Position numbers and translations under genes: made by a program. The notes below the pieces were generated by a model. It worked only from the letters and a program-made list of their open reading frames with translations, had not been told where the DNA came from and did not search any database. 64,000 bases of DNA from Candidatus Merdivicinus intestinigallinarum (GTDB taxonomy: Bacteria > Bacillota > Clostridia > Oscillospirales > Ruminococcaceae): NCBI GenBank assembly GCA_018713335.1, contig DVOW01000062.1, positions 1 to 64,000 on the forward strand, in the 5' to 3' direction. Shown here piece by piece: positions 15,602 to 23,893 of the stretch. Numbering within the stretch: position 1 is the first letter of the stretch; every line of letters starts with the position of its first letter.

Positions 15602-17116
15602 ACGAAAATTATTTCATATGACCTGGGGACAGGCGGGATCAAGGCTTCTTTATTTGATGAGGAGCTGCGTTCGCTGAAAAAGGTGTTTCTTGAATATCAA
15701 ACGATGTACCCAAAGGCAGATTATCATGTGCAGCGCCCTTCAGATTGGTGGAAGGGGGTCGTGCAAAGCACCCAGATGCTTTTGGAGCGTACAGGGACAG
15801 CCCCGGGAGAAATTGCAGGACTGGCTCTTTCCGGCGCCAGCTTAGTGTCCATACCGGTAGGGGCAAATGGTGAGATATTGCTGGACGAAGTGCCCATCTG
15901 GTCCGACATGAGGGCCTCGGAGGAGGCAAAAGAGTTTTTTTCATCTGTTGACGAAGAATATTGGTACAGGACTACCGGGAATGGATTTCCGCCTGCCTGC
16001 TATTCTCTGTTCAAACTGATGTGGATGAAAAAGAACCAGCCGGAAATCTATCGTAAAACCGCCTATGTCCTAGGCTCCAAGGATTATATCAATTACCGGT
16101 TTACCGGGAAAGCAGCCACTGACCATTCATATGCTTCCGGCACAGGGGCATACGACCTCCGCGCCGGCTTTATGAACAAAGACTTTCTCTATGCGGCCGG
16201 AGTTCGCGAAGACTTGTTTTTGAATCCATCGCCATCCCATACGGTTGTTGGCAAAGTCTGCGCCAGCGCGGCCCGGGCGACCGGCTTAAAGGAGGGAACT
16301 CCTGTCCTGTGCGGAGGTGTGGACAATGCCTGCATGGCATTGGGCGCAGTAGGCCCGGAACCGGGAAAGGTATATGTGTCGCTGGGATCATCCAGCTGGA
16401 TCCCCATCAACTCACAAGAGCCGATTCTGGATTTCCAAAAAAAGCCTTATGTATTTTCCCATATTCAAGAGGGAATGTATACCTCGGCGTTTTCCATTTT
16501 TTCGGGCGGAAGCTCATTTAGATGGGTAAAAGAGGAATTGTGCCGGGATATTCAGCGGGAAAAGGCGTATGAAGAATTGGATAAGCTGGCGGAAAAAGTC
16601 CCAATCGGTGCAAATGGGGTCATCTTCAATCCCAGTTTGGCAGGCGGCACCAGCCAGGATAAGAGCGTTCATATCCGCGGAGGATATATGGGCCTCACCT
16701 TGCGGAATACCCGGGATGATTTGATCCGCGCCGCACTGGAAGGGATCGCCATGAATTTGAAAATGTCGCTGGATTCCCTTGCGGCCCATGTGCCGGTGGA
16801 GGAAAGGATCCTCATGTGCGGGGGCGGAAGCAAGAGCAGGCTGTGGATGAGAATCTTTTCGGATATTTTTAATAAGACCGTCTATAAAACCAATATCGAC
16901 CAGGACGCAGCTTCTTTGGGAGCAGCCGCGATTGCGGCGAGAGGGATCGGCTGGTGGAAGGATTATCAAAAGATCCCCCAGCTCCATACCCTAGGTTTTG
17001 AAAGCAGCCCCATCCAGGAAAATGTCGGCAAATATGAACGCCTGCTCCCCATCTATCAAAGACTGGGAGAAATAGCGGCCGACATGGGGGATGCCCTTTA
17101 CAGCAGCGGGTTTTAA
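15602..17116 (+). CDS. FGGY-family carbohydrate kinase (probable ACG start)
   Basis: 504-residue sugar kinase of the ASKHA fold, xylulokinase/fuculokinase-like. The ATP phosphate-1 motif ISYDLGTGGIKASLFD is at the very N-terminus; later segments are LCGGVDNACMALGA, VSLGSSSWI and the FGGY signature-like MCGGGSKSRLWMRIFSDIF with QDAASLGAAAIA. AGGAGG at 15591-15596 is spaced five bases from ACG at 15602, and MKIISYDLGTGG would be the normal family start, so ACG (or a mutated ATG) is the likely start codon. No ATG, GTG or TTG exists between the upstream in-frame stop (15542) and GTG 15683; starting at 15683 would delete the ATP-binding motif. First gene of the island; substrate probably the product of the FucI-like isomerase. 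Confidence 0.85.
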   Translation, partial: TKIISYDLGTGGIKASLFDEELRSLKKVFLEYQTMYPKADYHVQRPSDWWKGVVQSTQMLLERTGTAPGEIAGLALSGASLVSIPVGANGEILLDEVPIWSDMRASEEAKEFFSSVDEEYWYRTTGNGFPPACYSLFKLMWMKKNQPEIYRKTAYVLGSKDYINYRFTGKAATDHSYASGTGAYDLRAGFMNKDFLYAAGVREDLFLNPSPSHTVVGKVCASAARATGLKEGTPVLCGGVDNACMALGAVGPEPGKVYVSLGSSSWIPINSQEPILDFQKKPYVFSHIQEGMYTSAFSIFSGGSSFRWVKEELCRDIQREKAYEELDKLAEKVPIGANGVIFNPSLAGGTSQDKSVHIRGGYMGLTLRNTRDDLIRAALEGIAMNLKMSLDSLAAHVPVEERILMCGGGSKSRLWMRIFSDIFNKTVYKTNIDQDAASLGAAAIAARGIGWWKDYQKIPQLHTLGFESSPIQENVGKYERLLPIYQRLGEIAADMGDALYSSGF

Positions 17117-17151
17117 CTGTGTTATAACATTCTGAGAAAGAAGGGGTCGTT

Positions 17152-17919
17152 TTGATCAGTAAACCTTGTTCGACGGATTTTCGACTGGACGGCAAAGTGG
17201 CGGTAGTGACAGGAGGGGCCTCTGGCATTGGGCTGGCGGTAGCGGAGCTTTTCAGCCAAAAAGGGGCGGCAGTCTGTGTCTGTGATATTCGTGGAGAAGA
17301 AGCCCGGCGTGTTGCTGAGAGGATCGAAAACGCAAAGGGATACCAGGTGGATATCTCAAAATCAGGGTCCGTAGACGCTTTGGCCCAGGAAATTCAGAAA
17401 GACTGGGGGAAGGTGGATGTATTAGTAAATTCAGCAGGCGTGGGGGATATCGAATGGGCCAGGGATATGAGCGAGCAGACTTGGCGCAAGGTGATTGATA
17501 TTAACCTGACAGGAACTTTTTTCATGTCGTCGCGGTTCGGGAAAATGATGATCGACCGGAAAGAAGGAGGAAAAATCATCAGCTTGGCCTCCCAGGCGGG
17601 AATTGTAGCGATTGATAAGCATATTGCTTACAGCGCTTCCAAAGCCGGGATCATCTCCATGATGAAATCTCTTGCGCTGGAATGGGGAAAGTACGGCATT
17701 CAGGCAAACGCTATTTCTCCCACTGCCACAGAAACCCCAATTATTGTAGGTTATTGGGATGTGGGGGAACGGCATCAGAAGGCCATTGAAAATACCCCGT
17801 GCGGCAGGTTCTGCAAACCGGTTGAGATCGCATGCGCGGCGTTATTTCTGGCCAGCGAGGCCTCCAATATGATAAACGGAGAAAACCTGGTGGTGGACGG
17901 CGGATATACTATCCACTGA
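17152..17919 (+). CDS. SDR family NAD(P)-dependent oxidoreductase
   Basis: 255-residue classical short-chain dehydrogenase. Cofactor motif TGGASGIG near residues 22-29, NSAGVGD (NNAG variant), catalytic Ser in LASQAG and the YxxxK pair AYSASKAG. An acidic residue in VCDIRGEE after the second strand suggests NAD(H) preference. Start is TTG at 17152 with AAGGGG upstream. It follows the kinase by 35 bases. Likely oxidises or reduces a sugar or polyol in the same pathway; the substrate cannot be read from sequence. Confidence 0.9.
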   Translation: MISKPCSTDFRLDGKVAVVTGGASGIGLAVAELFSQKGAAVCVCDIRGEEARRVAERIENAKGYQVDISKSGSVDALAQEIQKDWGKVDVLVNSAGVGDIEWARDMSEQTWRKVIDINLTGTFFMSSRFGKMMIDRKEGGKIISLASQAGIVAIDKHIAYSASKAGIISMMKSLALEWGKYGIQANAISPTATETPIIVGYWDVGERHQKAIENTPCGRFCKPVEIACAALFLASEASNMINGENLVVDGGYTIH

Positions 17920-17951
17920 ATAATGGGGATATCCCAGAAGGAGGAGTTTAA

Positions 17952-18719
17952 ATGTCGATTCATGAAATGTTTTCCCTGAAGGGAAAGGTCGCGGTGGTTA
18001 CGGGGGGATACCGGGGCATTGGGAAAAGCGTAGCCAAAGGGCTGGCCGAGGCGGGAGCAGATATTGTCATTTTCGATCTGATTGACGCGGAAGAAACGGC
18101 GAAAGAAATATCCCGTGACTGTCATGTGCGGGCAGCATCCTTTATTTGCGATGTCACCAACCCGGAACAGGTGGAGAAAACCATTGCGTTAGCCGGCGAA
18201 AAAATGGGGACCCTGGATATCCTGTTTAATAACGCCGGAATCGGCCCCCATAAGGACGCGCTGGAAGTTTCTCCGGATGAATGGAAAAAGGTGATCGATG
18301 TAAACCTGAACGGGATCTTTTATGTGGCCGTCAGCTTTTGCAGATGGGTCAGCTCCCGGGGGAAAAAGGGTTCTATTATCAATACGGCGTCTATGTCCGG
18401 GTTGATTGTGAACATACCCCAGAAACAGGCGTCCTATAATGCGTCAAAGGCCGGTGTGATCCATCTTACCAAAACATTGGCGGTGGAATGGGCGGATAAA
18501 GGAATCCGCGTAAACTCAATCAGCCCTGGCTACATTGCGACGGACCTGATCCAGGACGTCCGGGAGGATTGGAAAAATCAATGGGTTTCTATGATCCCCT
18601 TTGGCCGCATGGGGAAACCTGAAGAACTGGCGGGAGCTGTTGTCTATCTGGCTTCAGACGCCGCTTCCTATACCTCCGGATGCAACATTGTAATTGACGG
18701 ATGTTATACTTTGCTGTAG
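17952..18719 (+). CDS. SDR family oxidoreductase, gluconate/polyol dehydrogenase-like
   Basis: 255 residues, classical SDR: TGGYRGIG cofactor motif near 17-24, NNAGIG near 91-96, catalytic Ser in NTASMSG and SYNASKAG with Tyr and Lys. IVIFDLIDAEE indicates an acidic residue favouring NAD(H). Ends with the family's CNIVIDGCYTLL. Second of two adjacent SDR genes with similar length but clearly different sequences, so either two steps of a pathway or a redox epimerisation pair. AGGAGG precedes the ATG. Confidence 0.9.
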   Translation: MSIHEMFSLKGKVAVVTGGYRGIGKSVAKGLAEAGADIVIFDLIDAEETAKEISRDCHVRAASFICDVTNPEQVEKTIALAGEKMGTLDILFNNAGIGPHKDALEVSPDEWKKVIDVNLNGIFYVAVSFCRWVSSRGKKGSIINTASMSGLIVNIPQKQASYNASKAGVIHLTKTLAVEWADKGIRVNSISPGYIATDLIQDVREDWKNQWVSMIPFGRMGKPEELAGAVVYLASDAASYTSGCNIVIDGCYTLL

Positions 18720-18809
18720 CGCAGGGTCAAAATTGACATTTGCAGTTGTATCCGCTATACTTATATTACATATATCTGGAAATAAATGGAAATAAAGATT
18801 AGGAGTATA

Positions 18810-19547
18810 ATGGGAAAGAAGGCTGCGATTATGTCGAAAATACCTGCATACCGGAAGGTTTATACTATGCTCAAGCAGAATATACGGGACCAAGTATATC
18901 CTGTGGGTTCCCTTCTTCCTACTGAAGCTGAATTGGAAAAAAAATTTGGGGTCAGCAGAACGACAGTGCGCAAGGCTGTTAGCATGCTGGTTGCCGATGG
19001 ATACCTGCAGGCAAAACAGGGAAAAGGGACGGAAGTTTTGGATGTTTCCACAACGCAGCGGCTCAATGGGATCAGCTCTGTCACGGAAACCCTGAAGGAA
19101 AAAGGGTATAAAGTAACTACCCAGGGAATGTGGATCCAAAAGGTACCGGCGCCGGAACCGGTGGCCGCCGCATTGAATATCCCTGTGGGGGAAGTGGTGT
19201 ACCAGCTCCAAAGAGTTCAGTGTGCGGACGGGACTCCCATTGCCTTGATGACCAACTACCTCCGGGTCAACCTGATCCCAGGCTTTGAACAGCATTTAAA
19301 TGCGTTTGTGGGGCTGTATAGCTTTCTTGAAAAGCAATATAAAATTGTTTTTCGGGATGCTGTGGAAACATTGACCGCTGTAGCGGCAGATTTTACAGAA
19401 TCACAGATTTTGCATGTTGAGGTTGGTTCCCCGCTGCTTTGCAGCAAACGTGTTACCCGGAATGAAAGCGGCCCTGTGGAGTACAGCATTATTAAATTAG
19501 TAGCAGATAAATACGAATACAGTTTTTATTTGCAGGGACGGCACTAG
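18810..19547 (+). CDS. GntR family transcriptional regulator with UTRA domain
   Basis: 245-residue HutC-subfamily regulator. N-terminal winged helix (VYTMLKQNIRDQVYPVG, LPTEAELEKKFGVSRTTVRKAVSMLV, QGKGTEV) and C-terminal UTRA ligand domain (VPAPEPVAAALNIPVGEVVYQLQRVQ...SVTETLKEKG...FRDAVETLTAVAA). Such proteins sense a sugar phosphate or other metabolite. ATG 18810 has AGGAG four bases upstream; ATG 18831 is a possible alternative and ATG 18786 less likely. It sits inside the island, between the SDR genes and the isomerase gene, and is the probable reader of the AAAGATAAT sites. Confidence 0.88.
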   Translation: MGKKAAIMSKIPAYRKVYTMLKQNIRDQVYPVGSLLPTEAELEKKFGVSRTTVRKAVSMLVADGYLQAKQGKGTEVLDVSTTQRLNGISSVTETLKEKGYKVTTQGMWIQKVPAPEPVAAALNIPVGEVVYQLQRVQCADGTPIALMTNYLRVNLIPGFEQHLNAFVGLYSFLEKQYKIVFRDAVETLTAVAADFTESQILHVEVGSPLLCSKRVTRNESGPVEYSIIKLVADKYEYSFYLQGRH

Positions 19548-19591
19548 AGAGCATGTAATTTGGACGGGACTTATGCAAATAAGGGGATGAT

Positions 19592-19607
19592 TTATCTTTA
19601 AAGATAA
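19592..19607. promoter_or_regulatory. Candidate operator, perfect 16-base palindrome before the isomerase gene
   Basis: TTATCTTTAAAGATAA, followed by TGATGTTATC so that GATAA and TTATC also form an inverted repeat with a five-base spacer. It shares AAAGATAAT with the deoC and kinase control sites. A TTATAA lies downstream at 19620-19625, so an internal promoter is possible. Confidence 0.55.
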
Positions 19608-19656
19608 TGATGTTATCAGATTATAAAAAACATAGTGAATATTATGGGAGGCAGGC

Positions 19657-21075
19657 ATGAAAAAATTTAAGGTGGGGCTGTTGACCATGTCTGACGGCAG
19701 GGAATATCTGCATCAGCTTCAATATGATATGAATCTGCAGTACCAGCACGATATTTGCAAAAGACTGGAGGATACGGGCCTTATAGAAGTCATAGAGGGA
19801 GCTGCACCGGTCCACTCCAACTATGAGGCCAGGAAAGAGGGGGAACGCTTCCGGCAGGCTGGCGCAGAAGTGACGATTTTTAACTACGCGATATGGTGTT
19901 ATCCTCAGTTTACAGCGGCGGCTGTGGACTTTGCGCCGGGTCCTTATATCTTATTCTGCAATATTCACCCTTCGGAATGCGGAATGGTCGGTATGATGGC
20001 CGCCGCAGGCATGATGGATCAGTTAGGGCTGGTATACGAGAAAATCTGGGGCGATATTGGAGAAGATGACGTACTGCAAAGGCTTTTGATGTGCGTCCGG
20101 GGGATGGCGGCGGTAAACAGGCTCCGCGGAAATACATACGGAAATTTTGGCGGAAGACCCATGGGGATGTACACGGCTGTGGCCAACCTGGATCAGTGGA
20201 AAAAGAAATTTGGCATTGACGTAGAAAACCTGGAGCAGTATGACATTTTAAGATACGGGGAAGCGGTCCCGCAGGAAAAGGTAAGACGCGCCAGAGAATG
20301 GCTGGAGCAGTCGGCAGGGAGAGTTGAATACAACAATACCAATCTTACAGTGGAAAAACTGGAAAAGCAAATCCGTTCCTACTATGCCCTGCGAAAATTG
20401 GCGGAAGAAAAAAAGCTGGATTTTTTGGGCATCAAGGCCCATGGGGACCTGACCGATTGGTATGTGACCATGGATATTGCGGAAGCGTTTCTGAATGACC
20501 CATACGACTGGGACGGACCCCATGAGCCCATTGTGGCGGCAACGGAATCGGATATGGACGGCGCGCTTACCATGCAGATCTTTAAGTACATGACAGGCAG
20601 CCCGGTGCTTTTTGCCGATGTCAGGCATTATGAAAAATCCAAAGACCTTTGGTTTTTTGGAAATTCCGGTACAGCGGCAACCTACTATGCGGCAGGGTCA
20701 TGGAACCCAAAGGTCAATATGAGGAAGGTATCGCTTCTGCCGGAAACCAAGGATTATCCGGCGGGAGGGGCTTCGGTCCATCACTTCGCTGCTCCCGGCA
20801 AAATGACGATGGCCAGGCTCGCAAGAAAGGAGGGGGAATATTATTTAACCTTAGTTCCCGCAGAAATTGTGAATATGGAATACCATGAAATGCAGGCGTT
20901 AGCTTCCCGTGCGACGCCCCAATGGCCGGTTGCTTTCACAAAGCTCTCTGTGCCGGCGGAAAAGTTCCTTTCCTTGTATCCGTGCAATCATATCCACGGC
21001 GTATACGGGGATTGGATCAGCGCCTGGAAATGCGCTGCTAAGGCAATGGGGATAAAAGTACAAATTCTGGATTGA
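19657..21075 (+). CDS. L-fucose/D-arabinose isomerase-like protein
   Basis: 472-residue member of the L-fucose isomerase-like superfamily, which interconverts aldoses and ketoses using a divalent metal. Family signs: N-terminal VGLLTMSDGREYLH, middle GNTYGNFGGRPMGMYTAV, metal/catalytic segment ATESDMDGALTMQ near residue 296 with Glu and Asp, and C-terminal PCNHIHGVYGDW with the metal-binding His. FucI enzymes act on L-fucose and also on D-arabinose. The protein is shorter than FucI (about 590) and nearer to the 460-500 residue uncharacterised group. Next to it are a kinase and aldolase, which fits an isomerase-kinase-aldolase pathway. Confidence 0.82.
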   Translation: MKKFKVGLLTMSDGREYLHQLQYDMNLQYQHDICKRLEDTGLIEVIEGAAPVHSNYEARKEGERFRQAGAEVTIFNYAIWCYPQFTAAAVDFAPGPYILFCNIHPSECGMVGMMAAAGMMDQLGLVYEKIWGDIGEDDVLQRLLMCVRGMAAVNRLRGNTYGNFGGRPMGMYTAVANLDQWKKKFGIDVENLEQYDILRYGEAVPQEKVRRAREWLEQSAGRVEYNNTNLTVEKLEKQIRSYYALRKLAEEKKLDFLGIKAHGDLTDWYVTMDIAEAFLNDPYDWDGPHEPIVAATESDMDGALTMQIFKYMTGSPVLFADVRHYEKSKDLWFFGNSGTAATYYAAGSWNPKVNMRKVSLLPETKDYPAGGASVHHFAAPGKMTMARLARKEGEYYLTLVPAEIVNMEYHEMQALASRATPQWPVAFTKLSVPAEKFLSLYPCNHIHGVYGDWISAWKCAAKAMGIKVQILD

Positions 21076-21120
21076 CTTTTATGGATGCCTGTCGGATGAC
21101 AAACAAAAGGAGGGAGTGCT

Positions 21121-22059
21121 TTGAAAGAGAAACCTGCCGATAGAAGCCTCAGGCAGTTTTGGGCGAGGGTCGTCAAGAACCGGTGGTTTTATGTGTGCCT
21201 TTTTCCGGGATTTATCCTGATGCTGTTATTTAATTATCTTCCGCTTTACGGGCTGCTGGGAGCTTTCCAGGCTTATGACCCGTTTGAAGGCTTTTTTGCC
21301 AGCCCTTGGGTTGGATTGGATAATTTTACGCAGCTGTTTTCACTCCCGGATTTTGGCAACGTATTTTGGAACACCATTACGATCGGGTTTTGGACCTTTG
21401 TTTTTGGTTTTCCGGCGCCGGTCATCCTGGCGCTTCTGTTTAATGAAATTTTAGAACCCCGGTTCAAAAAAATAACGCAGACGATCTCTTATATCCCCAA
21501 TTTTATTTCCTGGGTAGTTGCTTCCGGGATTTTTTACAAATTCCTGGCCACAGACGGCGCTGTCAACGACCTGCTGGTTGCGGTGGGAATGGGCGAGCCC
21601 ATTAATTTTTTCGGTGAACCGTCCTGGTTTGTCCCAATCGTAGTGATAACCTCGATTTGGAAGGGCGTCGGGTTCAGCTCCATTTTGTATCTGGCAGTGC
21701 TGACCAATATCGACCCCGGCCTGTATGAGGCGGCTGACATTGACGGAGCTGGAAAATTGAAAAAGATCTGGTGCGTCACCCTTCCGGGAATGATGCCTAC
21801 CATTGCGCTGGTGCTGGTGATGAACCTGTCCAGCCTGCTGAATGTGAATTTTGATCAGGTGTATACCATGCAGAACAGCATGAATATTTCGGTGAGCGAC
21901 ACAATGGACACCTATATGTTCCGGATCGCAATGCAGGGGCAGATCAGCGATTACTCCAGGGGCATGGCAATGGGATTGTTCCGGGCCATTATTTGCCTGT
22001 TCCTTTTCTTAACGGCAAACGGGCTTTCCAAAAAGATGGGAAATGGTTCTGTAGTATAA
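21121..22059 (+). CDS. ABC sugar transporter permease (LplB/MalF type)
   Basis: 312-residue inner-membrane permease with about six helices and the cytoplasmic EAA loop YEAADIDGAGKLKKIWCVTLPGMMP near residues 200-225. Similar to LplB-type permeases of carbohydrate uptake systems class 1. TTG start at 21121, AGGAGGG upstream. It is placed before the binding-protein gene. No ATP-binding subunit is in this window near it, so a shared MsmX-like ATPase is presumably used. Confidence 0.92.
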   Translation: MKEKPADRSLRQFWARVVKNRWFYVCLFPGFILMLLFNYLPLYGLLGAFQAYDPFEGFFASPWVGLDNFTQLFSLPDFGNVFWNTITIGFWTFVFGFPAPVILALLFNEILEPRFKKITQTISYIPNFISWVVASGIFYKFLATDGAVNDLLVAVGMGEPINFFGEPSWFVPIVVITSIWKGVGFSSILYLAVLTNIDPGLYEAADIDGAGKLKKIWCVTLPGMMPTIALVLVMNLSSLLNVNFDQVYTMQNSMNISVSDTMDTYMFRIAMQGQISDYSRGMAMGLFRAIICLFLFLTANGLSKKMGNGSVV

Positions 22060-22132
22060 AATTCCTATACGGTTACTCTGCGGAATCGGTGCTGTCACAA
22101 TAAACAACAGAGCTTTTGAAAGGATGGTTTTG

Positions 22133-23764
22133 ATGAAAAAGGATTTGTGGATGAAACGAGCCCTTACTTTTTTGCTGGCTTCTGCCTTGGCAGTAGGATC
22201 AACCTCCTGTACATCTGGCGATACCAATAAACCAGCCAGCGATACCCCTGAAAGCGAACCAATTGTGTTAAATATGCATCGCAGCACGACTACAGACAAC
22301 TATATCGACGAGAACAATCCCACATATCAAAAACTGCATCAGCAGGCGCTGGAGGAGGCAAATGTAGACCTGCAAATTACATACTTTGACTGGGGCGATA
22401 ACTATACGCAAAAGCTGACAATGTATGCCGCATCCGGCGATCTCCCGTCAGGGGTTTGGGTTTTGGGCGCTTCCGATATGGAAATCATCAATAAGATGGG
22501 GACCCATGGTTTTTTATATGACTGGACGGATGTTGTAAACGATACGGCAAATTATCCTACGCTTATGGAGAATGCGGGCGAAGAGTTTATTAAAATGTCC
22601 GTTTGCCAGGAGGATGGAAAATTATATGGATTTCCGGCAGAAACCCATAAAGCGTACCCTCACGCGCCGGGCGGTATTTCCCTGCGGAAGGATTGGCTGG
22701 AGCAGGTTAACATGGAGTATCCCACCAATGAGGATGAGCTCTATGCAGTCATCAAGGCTTTTGCGGAACAATGTACGGATGTAAACGGAAATCCAGTAAC
22801 CCCTGTCAGCTTCCCCCAATGGGACAATTTTATTTTCTGGCTGAACTCGTGGTTAGGGACTTCCATGTGGTATCAGGATGGAGACACAGTTGGGTACGGA
22901 AAATATGCAAAGCAAGACCAGCTGGAAGCCGCGCTGGTTTTCCTGAATAAACTGTGGAACGAGGGCTTGATGGACCAGGAGAGTTTTACCCATACCACGG
23001 AACAGTTTATTACAAAAGGCGCAAACAGCATGTTCGGGGTTTCCACTTTTTCCTATGCCGCAACATACAGTATCAACGACTCGTTCTATGCGGAAGAGCC
23101 GGGCAGCGATAAATATTTTGTGTCCTGTCCCACTTTTTCATGCTATGATGAGCTGCCGGCGGAAGAAGTCAATTCTGTTGAGATCGTTTCTTCTCCCTTT
23201 AACCGGATTGCAATTACAAAGCAGGGCATCAGTGAAAATGATTTTAAGAGAATTGTCAAGGCCATTGATTGGATTGGGACATATGATGCCTCTTTGATGC
23301 TGCTGATGGGGTTTGAAGATGAGGACTGGTATTATGACGAGGCAACCGACCGGAAGCTGCGGACCGACGAATGGACGCAAAAGGTAACGGAAAGCTCCAC
23401 ATACCAGTATAATGCCGGCCTTTGCTATTGGTCCTCTTTAAATTCCAACGCCCAGGCCATGTATGACCTTCTGAATTGCATTTGCGTACGTCCTTCGGAT
23501 GTGGAATCCGTGCAGAATATTCAGGGACATCAGATCGCTGTAACGTCTGCCCCCAATGTTGTGACAGCCGGCCCTGTGGAGAAGTCCAAAATGACGCTGG
23601 TGGAAGATGCCTGGAAACAAATGGTGATCGGCGCGATCTCTGCTCCCAGCGAAGCAGAATGCCGGAACGTTGTTTCCCAATGGCCTCAGACGATGGAAGA
23701 TTTGGGATACAATGAAATTGTAGAGGAGAAAGTGGACATTTGTAAAGATTATGGTTTAATGTAA
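22133..23764 (+). CDS. Large extracellular solute-binding lipoprotein (LplA-like)
   Basis: 543 residues. N-terminal lipoprotein signal MKKDLWMKRALTFLLASALAVGSTSC with the lipobox Cys near residue 26, so membrane-anchored outside the cell. The mature part has the family 1/LplA-type organisation (YFDWGDNYTQKLTMYAASGDLPSGVW; LYGFPAE; LRKDWLEQ; FGVSTFSYAA). The size, larger than ordinary 420-residue binding proteins, is typical of the group that binds oligosaccharides. ATG 22133 was chosen because AAAGGA lies eight bases upstream; ATG 22124 overlaps it. It pairs with permeases at 21121 and 23894. Confidence 0.9.
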   Translation: MKKDLWMKRALTFLLASALAVGSTSCTSGDTNKPASDTPESEPIVLNMHRSTTTDNYIDENNPTYQKLHQQALEEANVDLQITYFDWGDNYTQKLTMYAASGDLPSGVWVLGASDMEIINKMGTHGFLYDWTDVVNDTANYPTLMENAGEEFIKMSVCQEDGKLYGFPAETHKAYPHAPGGISLRKDWLEQVNMEYPTNEDELYAVIKAFAEQCTDVNGNPVTPVSFPQWDNFIFWLNSWLGTSMWYQDGDTVGYGKYAKQDQLEAALVFLNKLWNEGLMDQESFTHTTEQFITKGANSMFGVSTFSYAATYSINDSFYAEEPGSDKYFVSCPTFSCYDELPAEEVNSVEIVSSPFNRIAITKQGISENDFKRIVKAIDWIGTYDASLMLLMGFEDEDWYYDEATDRKLRTDEWTQKVTESSTYQYNAGLCYWSSLNSNAQAMYDLLNCICVRPSDVESVQNIQGHQIAVTSAPNVVTAGPVEKSKMTLVEDAWKQMVIGAISAPSEAECRNVVSQWPQTMEDLGYNEIVEEKVDICKDYGLM

Positions 23765-23797
23765 CCAAAACCGCAAGAATGTCCTGCGTAAAACGGG

Positions 23798-23821
23798 GGC
23801 GGGGGCCGATCGGCCTCCGCC
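23798..23821 (+). promoter_or_regulatory. Strong intercistronic hairpin between binding protein and permease genes
   Basis: GGCGGGGGCCGA followed directly by TCGGCCTCCGCC, 12-base arms with one G-U pair. No T run follows, so it is more likely an mRNA-stabilising or partly attenuating hairpin that raises the binding protein over the permease. Confidence 0.6.
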
Positions 23822-23893
23822 GCCGGAAATATGAAACGGCATAGCGGAAAATATGGCTTTTCATATTGCCGTTATGTGAAAGGAGATCTGGAT

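Noticed and set aside
15683-17116. GTG 15683 as start of the FGGY kinase
   Set aside because: It has no ribosome binding site and would remove the DLGTGGIKA ATP-binding segment; AGGAGG is placed for ACG 15602.
23798-23821. Terminator after the binding-protein gene
   Set aside because: Strong hairpin but no T run, and the permease downstream has no clear own promoter.
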